DNA of 64,000 nucleotides from Clostridium kluyveri (GTDB lineage Bacteria > Bacillota > Clostridia > Clostridiales > Clostridiaceae). The notes below the pieces were generated by a model that was given only the letters and a program-made list of their open reading frames with translations, made no database searches and was not told the origin of the DNA. Shown one piece after another: positions 41,604 through 51,267 of the stretch. A program made the translations under genes and the position numbers. Every line of letters starts with the position of its first letter. Position 1 is the stretch's first letter. Where the stretch lies: positions 62,001-126,000 of the forward strand of contig NZ_CP018335.1 in NCBI RefSeq assembly GCF_001902295.1, given 5' to 3'.

Positions 41604-42359
41604 ATGGATCTTACAAGTTTTGCAAATGCCATAGGGAATATAGGCCAGTCTGTAGTGGATGCAGTGGAAAGAGTGATAAACCTTAACTTTGATGTGTACC
41701 TAACAAATACAAAAGATAGTGAGACTTTCCATTTTCCAGTCAACCCCTTAAGTCTCACAGTCAACAGGGAGAAGAAATATAGCACTGCCGATATAGTGGA
41801 CATAGGAGAAATAGATATAAGCGATAAAGGTACTAAAATAAAGGAAATAAGTATGGAAACCTTAATTCCAGATGTCTATGAACCTTACTGCAGGTATACA
41901 GATATAGCAGACTCCAAAGAAACCGTTGAAAAACTTGAAAAGTGGAAAGATCAAGAAGAACCTTTGAGGCTTATCATAACTATGATAGGCTTTAACAGTC
42001 TTGTGAATCTGGCTGTTATGAATGAAGAAATAAGGCCAGAGGGATTGAATAACAACAGGTATTTTACATTTACATTCAGAACGCATAGGGATTTTAAAAT
42101 AAGTCAGGTTGATTCCACTCTTCAAGATAATAGGCAAACTACAGAAAGTAGTGGTGCAAAGTATTCACACAGAGAAGGAGAGTGGATAATAGTTACCGCA
42201 GATGTTTTGAATGTGAGAGATGGTCCTGGAGAGAGCTATGGAATAAGGGGAACAGTAAAAAAAGATGAGTGCTATAAAATTGGAAGTATACAGGGTAATT
42301 GGGCAGATATATACTGGTCTAACCATGGCGGCTGGATTTGCACTGATTATGTTAGGTAG
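41604..42359 (+). CDS. XkdP-like baseplate protein with C-terminal SH3b domain
   Basis: The first 180 residues follow XkdP (FHFPVNPLSLTVNREKKYST, then IDISDKGTKIKEISMETLIP and RLIITMIGFNSLVNLAVMNE). XkdP-type proteins normally end in a LysM domain. Here the C-terminus, about residues 195-250, is instead a bacterial SH3 domain (TADVLNVRDGPGESYGIRGT, then NWADIYWSNHGGWI). Both bind cell wall. Probably positions the baseplate hub. AAAGGAGTG precedes the ATG. Confidence 0.82.
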   Translation: MDLTSFANAIGNIGQSVVDAVERVINLNFDVYLTNTKDSETFHFPVNPLSLTVNREKKYSTADIVDIGEIDISDKGTKIKEISMETLIPDVYEPYCRYTDIADSKETVEKLEKWKDQEEPLRLIITMIGFNSLVNLAVMNEEIRPEGLNNNRYFTFTFRTHRDFKISQVDSTLQDNRQTTESSGAKYSHREGEWIIVTADVLNVRDGPGESYGIRGTVKKDECYKIGSIQGNWADIYWSNHGGWICTDYVR

Positions 42360-42367
42360 GTGATACT

Positions 42368-43351
42368 ATGATAAGTATAATTGCAAAGGATAATTATAAA
42401 ATAGAAAATTTAAATAAAGGCATTACCCTGCAGGAAAGCATAGATTCCATAGCATATATGGCCACAGTCAAGCTGATTGAAACTGAACAGCTTCAGAGTA
42501 TCCAGTTTGTTAAAGGTAATGGCATTGAAATATGGGATACTCCCTTTAATGGAACCAGTGATGTAAGAGTTTTTAAGGGTGTTGTATGGGAAAGGGAAAG
42601 AAACAGGAAAGAGCATTATCTGAACCTTGAGTGCAAGGAGAAAACAGTCTATCTTGAAAATTCAGAAGATGAATATTTACATCCAGAAGGACAGACCGCC
42701 ACCCAGAGGATAACAAAGTATACCAATGACTGGAATATACCTATAGGAACTTTTGTGGATACAGGTATAGGTCTTGCAAAAAAACCTTATAGGGGTGATA
42801 AAATTCTTGATATGATAGTTAACGACCTTAAAGAAACAGCTCAAAAAGGTGGTAAGCTTTATAAAGTCAGAATGCAAGAAGATAAACTGGATCTGATTGA
42901 GATAGGTACAAATACTACTGTATGGAAATTAGAATCCATAGCAGAGGAAATAGAAGAATACAGCTCATTGGAAGGTGCTGTAACCCAGGTAAAAGTTCTT
43001 GGAACCCAATCAGATGAAAGTCTAAGTCCTGTTATTGGTATCTATGAAAAAGAAACCAGAGGATATGGCACTCTAAGAAAGATAGTCCAGGATGATAAAG
43101 TGACAAATGCAGATGAAGCCAAGAAAAGAGCAGATTCTATATTTAGCACTGGTGAGGACTATATAAATATAAGCTGTGGCATTGATATAAACACCATAAG
43201 GGCAGGAGATAAAGTAAGCCTTGATGGTGTTGGTTTGTATGTAGCAAGTGTTACCCATACTTTGGGAAGCAGTGGAAAGATGGAGTTAACTGTTGGAACT
43301 ATGGATTATATAAGGAGGAAGTTTTATGCGGGAGATGGGGGAACTAGTTAG
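42368..43351 (+). CDS. XkdQ-like tail hub protein
   Basis: 327 residues in the order expected after XkdP, with TAGGTG upstream. Features include GVVWERERNRKEHYLNLECK, YLHPEGQTATQRITKYTNDW and RAGDKVSLDGVGLYVASVTH, which match XkdQ and late-control D-like hub proteins. Probably forms the baseplate hub through which the tube passes. Confidence 0.85.
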   Translation: MISIIAKDNYKIENLNKGITLQESIDSIAYMATVKLIETEQLQSIQFVKGNGIEIWDTPFNGTSDVRVFKGVVWERERNRKEHYLNLECKEKTVYLENSEDEYLHPEGQTATQRITKYTNDWNIPIGTFVDTGIGLAKKPYRGDKILDMIVNDLKETAQKGGKLYKVRMQEDKLDLIEIGTNTTVWKLESIAEEIEEYSSLEGAVTQVKVLGTQSDESLSPVIGIYEKETRGYGTLRKIVQDDKVTNADEAKKRADSIFSTGEDYINISCGIDINTIRAGDKVSLDGVGLYVASVTHTLGSSGKMELTVGTMDYIRRKFYAGDGGTS

Positions 43352-43655
43352 GGTTGTGAAAGATGAAACCAGTAAATCCATAAATGGTGCTGTTTCAGGA
43401 TTAGGAGTTGAATTTGGTACCATGACAGAAACAGGGTTGAAACTTGATAACTTTAAAGATGTAATAACAGATTACAAGGTGCTGGACTATTTAACCATGG
43501 ATAAGGATTATTTTACTAATACTAATAGTGCCGGTGAATATAGCCATTCACATAATGTAATAACACCAGATGGATTGAAGCCTTTAAAAAGTGGTGACAG
43601 GGTATTGGTTGCCCAGGTAGGAAGTGAATTTATCGTTATAGGGAGGGTGAGATAA
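43326..43655 (+). CDS. XkdR-like baseplate protein (DUF2577)
   Basis: 109 residues, starting inside the hub gene with AGGAGG seven bases upstream. Its C-terminus (LKPLKSGDRVLVAQVGSEFI VIGRV) is an OB-like fold typical of DUF2577. Part of the standard P-Q-R-S-T baseplate block. Confidence 0.82.
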   Translation: MREMGELVRVVKDETSKSINGAVSGLGVEFGTMTETGLKLDNFKDVITDYKVLDYLTMDKDYFTNTNSAGEYSHSHNVITPDGLKPLKSGDRVLVAQVGSEFIVIGRVR

Positions 43656-44114
43656 ATGCCTAATCTATTCCCTGATAGTTATTATACGGATGATACTGGC
43701 AGTAGCACAACTAACACTAATACTGGCATTGAATATAAAGGTTCCTATAAGTTTAATTTTGCGAAAGGTGAATTTGTAAAGAATCCTGATGGAACTATAA
43801 AAAAGTGTGATGATTTGGAAGCTTACGCACAGTGGTGTCAGATGGCACTTTTAACAGATAGGTATAAGTATATATACAGTAACTTATTTGGCCAGGAGTT
43901 CTCAAGTCTTGAAAATGGTCAGTATTCGAGGGATGCCATAGAGCTTGAAGTAAAAAGAATGACAGTGGAGGCTTTAATGGTGCATCCAAGAACTAAAGAT
44001 GTTACAAACTTTACTTTTAAATGGCAAAATAACGGAGAATTGTATTATGAATATACGGTGATTACTGTAGACGGTAAGAGTGTGGGGTTAAACAATTCTG
44101 TGAATGTGGGGTGA
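43656..44114 (+). CDS. XkdS-like baseplate protein (DUF2634)
   Basis: 152 residues, beginning at the base after the previous stop. Motifs YAQWCQMALLTDRYKYIYSN and LEVKRMTVEALMVHPRTKDV fit DUF2634/gp25-like wedge proteins. GGGAGGG lies inside the previous gene end. Confidence 0.85.
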   Translation: MPNLFPDSYYTDDTGSSTTNTNTGIEYKGSYKFNFAKGEFVKNPDGTIKKCDDLEAYAQWCQMALLTDRYKYIYSNLFGQEFSSLENGQYSRDAIELEVKRMTVEALMVHPRTKDVTNFTFKWQNNGELYYEYTVITVDGKSVGLNNSVNVG

Positions 44115-44118
44115 TAAT

Positions 44119-45243
44119 ATGGCAGATACAATGCCTGCAGTACCTGATTTTTTAAAGGAAGATACAGACACTATACATGCAAGAATGCTCTCTAAAGCTC
44201 CTTCTGATGTAAGTACAATGGAAGGAGACTTTTTCTGGAGTATCACAAGGCCAGTGGCAGAAGAAGAATACAAACACAGGCAGCTTATGATAGCTTTTAT
44301 AAAGTTAGTGTATTTGGGAACTAGCTATGATGGATATTTAGACCTTGTAGGTGCTGCTATAGGAGTCATAAGAAAAGATGCTACCAAAACAAAGGATACA
44401 ATAAAAATCAGGGGAGTATCTGGCACAGTTATTCAAAGTGGTAAAATAGCCAGTACAGTTTCAACGGAAGATAACCGGAGTATTGAATTTCAATTTCTTG
44501 AAACAAAGACTATAGATGATACTGGAATAGTTGAAATACAGGTGGAATGTACTGAAGCCGGTACTGTAGGAAATGTAAAGGCAAACACCATAACTATACT
44601 TACAACCCCTATAAATGGAGTACAAAATATAGTTAATGACCATGATTTCACAAGTGGCACTGATGTTGAAAGTAATGACGATTATAAAGAAAGGATTTTA
44701 GAGAGATTGCAAAAGCCAACAACTAGTGGCAATAAGTATGACTATGTAAAGTGGGCTAAAGAGGTACCAGGAGTAGGAGATGCAAAACCATTCCCACTCT
44801 GGAATGGAAATGGTACCGTTAAGGTAGTAATAATAAACAGTAATAAAAGGGCAGCAGATAATGAATTAGTTCAGAAAGTAAAAGATTATATAGATCCGGA
44901 ACCAGAAGGAAAAGGAGAAGGCCAGGCTCCTATAGGTGCAGTTTGTACAGTAGTATCTGCCACAGAAAAAGCAATGAATATAACAGCTAAAGTAGTTCTT
45001 GCAAATGGATACACTTTGCAGCAGGTACAGGATAATTTCAATGAAGCCATACAGAAATATTTGAGCGACCTGGCCTTTAATTCTACCTATATAAGCTATG
45101 CAAAAGTTGGAGGTATTTTATTAAGTACAGATGGAATAGTTGATTATGATAGTGATAGCTTAACTTTAAACAATGGAACTTCTAATATAGCTTTAGCAGA
45201 TGAAGAGATACCAGTGGTAGGGACTATAAGTTTAGGGGTGTGA
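44119..45243 (+). CDS. Baseplate J / gp47 family wedge protein (XkdT-like)
   Basis: 374 residues from the ATG at 44119 (GGGGTGAT upstream; an ATG at 44104 lacks a site). Characteristic stretches are GYLDLVGAAIGVIRKDATKT, SGTDVESNDDYKERILERLQ and NKYDYVKWAKEVPGVGDAKP. Baseplate J proteins form the wedges that hold fibres and trigger contraction. Confidence 0.92.
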   Translation: MADTMPAVPDFLKEDTDTIHARMLSKAPSDVSTMEGDFFWSITRPVAEEEYKHRQLMIAFIKLVYLGTSYDGYLDLVGAAIGVIRKDATKTKDTIKIRGVSGTVIQSGKIASTVSTEDNRSIEFQFLETKTIDDTGIVEIQVECTEAGTVGNVKANTITILTTPINGVQNIVNDHDFTSGTDVESNDDYKERILERLQKPTTSGNKYDYVKWAKEVPGVGDAKPFPLWNGNGTVKVVIINSNKRAADNELVQKVKDYIDPEPEGKGEGQAPIGAVCTVVSATEKAMNITAKVVLANGYTLQQVQDNFNEAIQKYLSDLAFNSTYISYAKVGGILLSTDGIVDYDSDSLTLNNGTSNIALADEEIPVVGTISLGV

Positions 45244-45246
45244 TAA

Positions 45247-47619
45247 ATGGCATATCCAGAAAGTATAGATAAATTTACAGAGAAATTAAATAAACTTGAT
45301 AATAACACCTATGTAATTGAGGAAGAAATACAAGTTACAGATGGTGTATATGAAGGTGAACTCCATCATGACAATGTAAGTTTGCCTTCTATTAATGTGT
45401 ATACCGGAAGTAAATTAACAGGAACCAAGATAGAAAATGTTATAGTATCTACTCCAAGCCTTACACCTTGGAAAAAGACAATTAAGATATTCTCAAGTGT
45501 ATCTCCGGTTTATATAACCTACCAGACACAGGGAGATACGGTTGAGGCAGAGGATATAAACAAGGTTCAGGACAGCATTGTAAATACTCAAATAGCTTTA
45601 AATGCAGAAAAAGATAGGGCAATAGACAGGGAAGACACGATAGAAGATAATTTAAATATTGAAATCAATAGAGCTAAAAATAGGGAAGATGGTATAGAAG
45701 ATGACTTAAACAGTGAAATTAGTAGGGCAGAAAATGCTGAAAATACCTTGACCAATAATTTAAATGCCGAAATCAATAGGGCTAAAGGTGCCGAAAATGT
45801 ACTGACTAATAATTTAAATAGTGAGGCTAACAGGGCAACTCAATCTGAAAATAATATAAATACAGCACTCACCGGCGAAATAAATAGAGCAAAACAAGCC
45901 GAAAATGCCATATCAAATACAATTAATACAAATAAACCTAATTGGGATGATAAATATACTAAAAATGAAATTGATAATAAAATAAGTCAGGTAATTACGG
46001 ATCTTGATTGGAAGGAAGCAGTTTCAACTTTTGCAGATATAGCAACAACCTATCCAAGTCCTGAAGACGGTTGGACTGTGAATGTAAAAGATACAGATAT
46101 AACCTATAGGTATAGTGGGACTGGTTGGGTGGCAATATCAGCTAATTCTATTCCACTTGCTACTTCTTCAGTAGATGGAAAAATGTCTAAACAGGATAAG
46201 ATAAATTTAGATGATACTAATAGTAAAAAACATACTCATAATAATTTATCTATATTGCAGACAATAACTCAAGCTTTAATAGATGCCTGGAATGCTGTAA
46301 GTCATAAGTCGGATGTGGGGCATAAACATGTAAGAGTAGATATAACAGATTTTCCAGATGTTTATACGAAGAATGAGGTAGATACTTCTATAGATGCTAT
46401 ACAAGTAGGTGGAAGAAATTTAATAAAAAATGGTGATTTTTTACAAAGTTTCTCTAATTGGACTAAAAATGGATCTGATACTACAATAGAAGTAATATCT
46501 GATAGTAGATTTGGGCAATGCTGTAAAGTAAGTACACCAACAACGGTACATGGCATATATAATGTTGCTAATAATTATGCTGCTACTGTAAATGAAGAAG
46601 GTCAATATACCTATTCTGCCTGGCTAAAAGCAGATGCCCCTATGCAGGTGAATTTTGGCTTAGATAGTAGTAAAGTAGCTATAAATATAACTACGGAATG
46701 GGTAAGATACACATGTACTGCTATCAAGGCTGTGGGTAAAAATAATATATTATGTGTATATAAAAATGGAGCTAATACTGGTGAAACTTTAACCTTTTAT
46801 GTTGCTAATGCTAAATTAGAAGTTGGTAATAAAGCCACAGACTGGACACCAGCTCCTGAGGATATTCAAAATCAGCTGGAGAACAAGTCAGATGTAGGGC
46901 ATACCCATGATGATAGATATTACACTGAAACTGAAAGTAACAATAAGTTTGCTACCAAAGATGAAATATCTAATGCTGGTTATGGTGATATGTTAAAAAG
47001 TGTATATGATACTAATGGCAATGGTATTGTGGATAAGGCCGAGGACAGTAATACAGTAGGAGGTAAAAGTGTAAATGATTTTACAAAAAGAGTTATTTTA
47101 ACGGGGCAATTGCAAAAAAACAGTTATAGACGATCTGTTATCGCTCTATGCGAACTTACTAATACAAATCCTAGTTTAAATTCATACAGTACAGGTATTA
47201 TCAGCTTTAAAAGAGGTAATGGTATTACAGAATTAACCTCTTTATATGTAGGAGCCGAGAAACTATATAATTCTTCTACTATGCATTATTTTGGTTTAGG
47301 ACTAGGGAGAAGTCCTGATTTAATACGTCCCTGTACTTTTACTTATAATGGGAATGTATATGGTGGAATAGAATTTAAGTTTTCAAACGCTGAATCTAAC
47401 CAGGTAGAATTTAATGGTTCTTCAACTTTTAACATATTTGGGTTAGATTATTATGATACTCAAAATAATGTACCCCTTAATGAAGAAGTAAATAACTCAT
47501 TGAATTTTGATACCACAATAAACAAACTACCTAACTTATTATATAACAACGATAAAATTTCATTACAAAAAGATGTAGTTTCTAAAGGTTGTACATGGAA
47601 CGACCTCAAGGGGGTGTAA
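45247..47619 (+). CDS. Tail fibre protein 1 with coiled-coil repeats and CBM-like domain
   Basis: 790 residues. After an N-terminal beta domain, residues 110-225 form about seven 16-residue coiled-coil repeats (pattern AENxLTNNLNxEINRAK). Short fibre segments with HTH and HKH motifs follow (KKHTHNNLSILQ, GHKHVRVDITDFPDVYTKNE). A galactose-binding-like domain at about 395-540 begins RNLIKNGDFLQSFSNWT. It is probably a trimeric receptor-binding fibre. It lies before the DUF2313 gene rather than after it, and its extreme C-terminus TWNDLKGV resembles the end of that DUF2313 protein. Confidence 0.82.
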   Translation: MAYPESIDKFTEKLNKLDNNTYVIEEEIQVTDGVYEGELHHDNVSLPSINVYTGSKLTGTKIENVIVSTPSLTPWKKTIKIFSSVSPVYITYQTQGDTVEAEDINKVQDSIVNTQIALNAEKDRAIDREDTIEDNLNIEINRAKNREDGIEDDLNSEISRAENAENTLTNNLNAEINRAKGAENVLTNNLNSEANRATQSENNINTALTGEINRAKQAENAISNTINTNKPNWDDKYTKNEIDNKISQVITDLDWKEAVSTFADIATTYPSPEDGWTVNVKDTDITYRYSGTGWVAISANSIPLATSSVDGKMSKQDKINLDDTNSKKHTHNNLSILQTITQALIDAWNAVSHKSDVGHKHVRVDITDFPDVYTKNEVDTSIDAIQVGGRNLIKNGDFLQSFSNWTKNGSDTTIEVISDSRFGQCCKVSTPTTVHGIYNVANNYAATVNEEGQYTYSAWLKADAPMQVNFGLDSSKVAINITTEWVRYTCTAIKAVGKNNILCVYKNGANTGETLTFYVANAKLEVGNKATDWTPAPEDIQNQLENKSDVGHTHDDRYYTETESNNKFATKDEISNAGYGDMLKSVYDTNGNGIVDKAEDSNTVGGKSVNDFTKRVILTGQLQKNSYRRSVIALCELTNTNPSLNSYSTGIISFKRGNGITELTSLYVGAEKLYNSSTMHYFGLGLGRSPDLIRPCTFTYNGNVYGGIEFKFSNAESNQVEFNGSSTFNIFGLDYYDTQNNVPLNEEVNNSLNFDTTINKLPNLLYNNDKISLQKDVVSKGCTWNDLKGV

Positions 47620-47622
47620 CTT

Positions 47623-48243
47623 ATGTATGGTACTGAAAAATACGGAACAACCGGATATTCCCAGGAACAACAGATATCTGATGAAGAAATTAAATCTTAC
47701 AAGCCTGATTTACTATATAGGTTGCCTCCTCATCTAAAGGAGATTCCTGAATTTAAGTCCTGGGGTGATGTATCAAGTTATGAACTTGGACTTTCTGCCT
47801 GGCAGGAAGAAGATATTCTAAACCAGTGTTTTATAGATACTGCAACCTGGGGACTTGTATTTTGGGAGAGTATATTTAGCATTCCCACTGACCTGAATAA
47901 ATCTTATGAAGACAGAAGAGCAGTCATAAAAGCAAAACTAAGAGGTTCAGGCACTACTACAAGACAGATGATAAAAAACACCGCAGAAGCTTTCAGTGGC
48001 GGCGAGTGTGATGTAATAATGCATCCAGAGGACTACAGCTTTACAGTTCAATTTATAGGGATTAAAGGGATACCTAAGAATCTTGAAGATTTTAAACAGA
48101 TGCTTGAAGATATCAAGCCTGCTCATTTAGGCTATTATCTCAAATATACTTATACAGTTTGGAATTTCTTAAAGGACAAAAACCTTACGTGGAATCAGGC
48201 CAAACCTAAGACATGGAATGATCTAAAAGTTTATGATGGATAG
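47623..48243 (+). CDS. Baseplate protein YmfQ/XkdU-like (DUF2313)
   Basis: 206 residues; GGGGGTG precedes the ATG. The sequence LYRLPPHLKEIPEFKSWGDV, then FWESIFSIPTDLNKSYEDRR and IKAKLRGSGTTTRQMIKNTA, is the DUF2313 pattern. The C-terminal tail carries two Trp motifs (TWNQAKPKTWNDLKVYDG). It links the wedge to the fibre. Confidence 0.88.
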   Translation: MYGTEKYGTTGYSQEQQISDEEIKSYKPDLLYRLPPHLKEIPEFKSWGDVSSYELGLSAWQEEDILNQCFIDTATWGLVFWESIFSIPTDLNKSYEDRRAVIKAKLRGSGTTTRQMIKNTAEAFSGGECDVIMHPEDYSFTVQFIGIKGIPKNLEDFKQMLEDIKPAHLGYYLKYTYTVWNFLKDKNLTWNQAKPKTWNDLKVYDG

Positions 48244-48254
48244 GAGGGAACTAA

Positions 48255-49940
48255 ATGAAGACAACAGCAAATTTAGGACTTAAAAAGCCAGAAGGAACTG
48301 ATGTAGTTAATATTGATGATTTAAATTATAATGCAGATGCTCTTGATGCAGAAGTGATAAAAAAAGCATCTTCTACACAAGACGGAAGAATGGCTAAAGA
48401 AGATAAAGTAAAATTTGATGGCATAAGTGCAGGAGCCAACAAAGTGGAGCAATCCAGTACTAATGGAAATATAAAGATAGATGGGGTAGAGAAAAAAGTG
48501 TATACTCCTCCGACTGGTACTAATCCATATGGCACTACTAAAACAGATGTAGGATTGGGAAATGTAACAAATGATGCACAGGTAAAAAGAACAGAAATGG
48601 GAGCTGCTAGTGGAGTAGCTACATTAGATAGTTCTGGAGTAAATGCACAGGCACCAAAGGCTCATACTCATACAAAATCACAGATAACGGACTTCCCAAG
48701 TTCATTACCTGCAAACGGAGGGAATTCAACAACGGTAAATAACCATACAGCAAATGGTACACCTGCGACTACAGAGAAAACTGATATTATTAAGATGATA
48801 AACGAGGTTTTTCAGTCTGGCACTAACGTAAAATCTGATGCGATTAGTGCCGTTAACAGTAAAGGAGGCAGTTTAGGGAGTGATGCCACATGGGATGATA
48901 TTATAGCTGCCATTAATGCCATAGCAAGAGGACAAGGAAATGCTGTGGAAAGTCAGGTACTTAGTGGAGTAAAATTTAGCAATTCTGATGGACAGCTTAG
49001 AACAGGAACCATGTCAAATAAGGGAGCCATAACAATAACTCCTTCCGGTTCAGATCAAACGATACCTGCGGGATATCATAATGGAAGTGGGAATGTAAGT
49101 GCTGTGGCAGTTCCAGTGGCAAATGTTTTATCTGGAACAACTATTGCAGGACAGACCGGGACCATGCCGAATAGAGGGGCAGTGACACTTACACCAGGAA
49201 CAGCCGATCAAATTATTTCGGCAGGATATCATAATGGTAGTGGTAAAGTTAAAGGTGAGCCAAATTTGAAACCTGAGAATATTAAAGAAGGAATTAGTGA
49301 ATTTGGTATAATGGGAACATTAAAAGAAAAACAAGATATATTCAATTATTTGTTAAATATACCTTCAGGATCTTCTTATGATAAATTAACTCCTATTGGT
49401 TTTGTAGAAGGAGAAGGTATGTGGTTTATGCAAGGAACAGATAGTAACGGAACAGCTATACTGCTTAATTCAAGTGGAACTGTCACAAAAACGCTTACTA
49501 TAGGAGGCATGGGAGTGTTCTTCCATGCATCTAAGAATTATATCATGCGACAGACATATCCAGATAAAAATATAGAGATCACTAATAAATCAGGAACGGT
49601 TATAACAACAATACCGACTACTTATTATGGAACAGGACTTTTTGGATGTATAAATCAATATAATAATCAAATATATTTTGCACATGCTACTACTTGTGAT
49701 ATTTATAATTTAAGTGGAACATTACTTTATAGTGCTACAATTCCTACTATTTCAACTAATGCTAGTTCTGTATCCTTAATACCTTGTAAAAGTGGTGCAA
49801 TATTATTAGTGGATAATTCAGATGGTACATCTTCTATAACTACAATTTCTGATGGAGGAGTTGTTAATACAAAAACTCTTAATAAAAGCAATAGTAAAGA
49901 AAATAAAGTATATGGCGTGCTATTAAATGCATTAATTTAA
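48255..49940 (+). CDS. Tail fibre protein 2
   Basis: 561 residues, with AGGAGG upstream. The N-terminus (NLGLKKPEGTDVVNIDDLNY) and a GLGNVTNDAQVKR motif are typical of fibre shafts. A repeated unit (VLSGxxIAGxTGTMPNRGAV then TPGxxDQxIxAGYHNGSG) occurs about twice near residues 250-360. From residue 370 a beta-propeller-like Ser/Thr/Gly-rich tip follows. Together with the first fibre it gives two candidate receptor-binding proteins. Confidence 0.82.
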   Translation: MKTTANLGLKKPEGTDVVNIDDLNYNADALDAEVIKKASSTQDGRMAKEDKVKFDGISAGANKVEQSSTNGNIKIDGVEKKVYTPPTGTNPYGTTKTDVGLGNVTNDAQVKRTEMGAASGVATLDSSGVNAQAPKAHTHTKSQITDFPSSLPANGGNSTTVNNHTANGTPATTEKTDIIKMINEVFQSGTNVKSDAISAVNSKGGSLGSDATWDDIIAAINAIARGQGNAVESQVLSGVKFSNSDGQLRTGTMSNKGAITITPSGSDQTIPAGYHNGSGNVSAVAVPVANVLSGTTIAGQTGTMPNRGAVTLTPGTADQIISAGYHNGSGKVKGEPNLKPENIKEGISEFGIMGTLKEKQDIFNYLLNIPSGSSYDKLTPIGFVEGEGMWFMQGTDSNGTAILLNSSGTVTKTLTIGGMGVFFHASKNYIMRQTYPDKNIEITNKSGTVITTIPTTYYGTGLFGCINQYNNQIYFAHATTCDIYNLSGTLLYSATIPTISTNASSVSLIPCKSGAILLVDNSDGTSSITTISDGGVVNTKTLNKSNSKENKVYGVLLNALI

Positions 49941-49953
49941 GGAAGGTGATCAA

Positions 49954-50298
49954 ATGAAATATATAAAAATAAATAATTTTTGGAATCAATTTAATCAACC
50001 AGATTATAAAGGGTTAGATATAGATAAATTTATAGCCGGAAGTCAAAGGTGCAATTTATTTATAACATACTCTGTATGTGCAACAAATGAGGAATTAACA
50101 TCATTACTAATAGATGTAGAAGAAATTACAGAAGAACAATATAAAATAGAGACTCAAAATATACAGAATATAAATCAACAGCCTAGTCAAAATGAAGTTT
50201 TAGCCCAAACCGTAGCAAATTTAACTCTCCAAAATGCAGATCTGGCAAGCCAGGTCGAAACACTAAGTCAAACAATTGCACAAATGCAATTAGGATAA
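49954..50298 (+). CDS. Small phage protein after fibre, coiled-coil tail
   Basis: 114 residues, with GGAAGGTGAT upstream. The first part is compact (YIKINNFWNQFNQPDYKGLD, many aromatic residues). The end is a coiled coil (NLTLQNADLASQVETLSQTI). Position after the fibre suggests a fibre-associated (XkdW-like) protein. Confidence 0.6.
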   Translation: MKYIKINNFWNQFNQPDYKGLDIDKFIAGSQRCNLFITYSVCATNEELTSLLIDVEEITEEQYKIETQNIQNINQQPSQNEVLAQTVANLTLQNADLASQVETLSQTIAQMQLG

Positions 50299-50314
50299 GA
50301 AAGGATGATATAAG

Positions 50315-50455
50315 ATGAGTAAATACTTTAATTTTTGGAACATGTGTTATACAAATAGTTGGGTAAATTTAGATATGGTAAAACAGGCAACAAGTAAAAG
50401 TATTATAACTACAGATGAATTTAAAACCATAACCGGACAGGATTACACAGAATAA
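50315..50455 (+). CDS. XkdX-family protein
   Basis: A 46-codon frame with AAAGGATG upstream: MSKYFNFWNMCYTNSWVNLD, ending in TTDEFKTITGQDYTE. The Trp, Tyr and the ending ITxxEfxxITGxxY match XkdX, a tiny conserved protein always found after phage tail fibres. It is followed by a strong terminator. Confidence 0.78.
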   Translation: MSKYFNFWNMCYTNSWVNLDMVKQATSKSIITTDEFKTITGQDYTE

Positions 50456-50459
50456 AATA

Positions 50460-50503
50460 CAAGGCAAAACAGGAGCTAGGGATAGCTTTTTTATTTTGCC
50501 TTG
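50460..50503 (+). terminator. Terminator ending the tail operon
   Basis: Perfect 10-bp outer arms CAAGGCAAAA and TTTTGCCTTG with an inner AGCTA/TAGCT stem and a run of T within the right arm. Confidence 0.75.
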
Positions 50504-50513
50504 AAATAGGGAG

Positions 50514-50747
50514 ATGAGAGAAGTGGGGCAATGTGAGAAGTGTAAAAATAGGACCATATGTAAATTTACAGATAACTTTACTGAATTGCAGGAGAAGTCA
50601 AAACAGATAAACCAGTCAATTGATACTAGTTATCCTTTCAAGATAATAGCTAGTTGTAGATTTTATAATCAGGATAATGTGGGCACATGCATTAATAATA
50701 TAACGATGCCTGATAAGAACAATATGATCCCTACCGGTTACTATTAA
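50514..50747 (+). CDS. Small Cys-motif phage protein
   Basis: 77 residues: CEKCKNRTICKF near the N-terminus and a further Cys in IIASCRFYN and GTCINN. The Shine-Dalgarno GGGAG is very close to the ATG at 50514; an in-frame GTG at 50523 is an alternative. Common in clostridial phages before the holin. Function unknown. A terminator follows. Confidence 0.6.
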   Translation: MREVGQCEKCKNRTICKFTDNFTELQEKSKQINQSIDTSYPFKIIASCRFYNQDNVGTCINNITMPDKNNMIPTGYY

Positions 50748-50767
50748 ATTTAATGTAACTTTAATAC

Positions 50768-50800
50768 AAAGAGTTTTGGAGAAATCCAGGACTCTTTTTT
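50768..50800 (+). terminator. Terminator before the lysis genes
   Basis: Arms AAAGAGT and ACTCTTT with an inner TTGGA/TCCAG, followed by TTTT. It separates the tail operon from the holin. Confidence 0.75.
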
Positions 50801-50832
50801 AGTACTTAAAAATACTTACAAGGAGGCTCAAA

Positions 50833-51255
50833 GTGGAATATATTATAAGTTATTTTAAAGAATTTACAGGGAAACTAGTGGCCATAGGGTTTACAAGTTC
50901 TACGCTGGGGGCATTATTTACCTGGTGCTTTGGTGGGTGGGAAATGGGGATAAAAGTATTAGTGTCCTGTATGGTTTTGGACTATATTACAGGTCTTATG
51001 TGTGGATGTAAAGAAAAGCATCTGAATAGCTCCAAGGGATTTAATGGGCTTAAAAAGAAGTTTACCATACTTTTAATTTTAATATTGGCAGTACTTTTAG
51101 ACAGGCTTCTGGGGCAACAGTGGATTTTTAGAACTATGGCCATATATTTTTATGTGGCAATGGAGGGCATAAGTATATCAGAAAATGCAGTTAAATTAGG
51201 CATTCCGGTACCTGAAAAGTTGAAAAATGTACTGGAACAATTAAAAAATAAATAG
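50833..51255 (+). CDS. Phage holin (toxin-secretion/TcdE-like family)
   Basis: 140 residues starting at GTG with AAGGAGG upstream. There are about four hydrophobic segments (LVAIGFTSSTLGALFTWCFG, KVLVSCMVLDYITGLMCG, FTILLILILAVLLDRLLG, IYFYVAMEGISISENAVKLG). The VLDYITGL and EGISISENA motifs are typical of phage_holin_4 proteins related to TcdE. It permeabilises the membrane so the endolysin encoded 13 bases downstream can reach the wall. Confidence 0.9.
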   Translation: MEYIISYFKEFTGKLVAIGFTSSTLGALFTWCFGGWEMGIKVLVSCMVLDYITGLMCGCKEKHLNSSKGFNGLKKKFTILLILILAVLLDRLLGQQWIFRTMAIYFYVAMEGISISENAVKLGIPVPEKLKNVLEQLKNK

Positions 51256-51267
51256 GAGGAAAATCAT

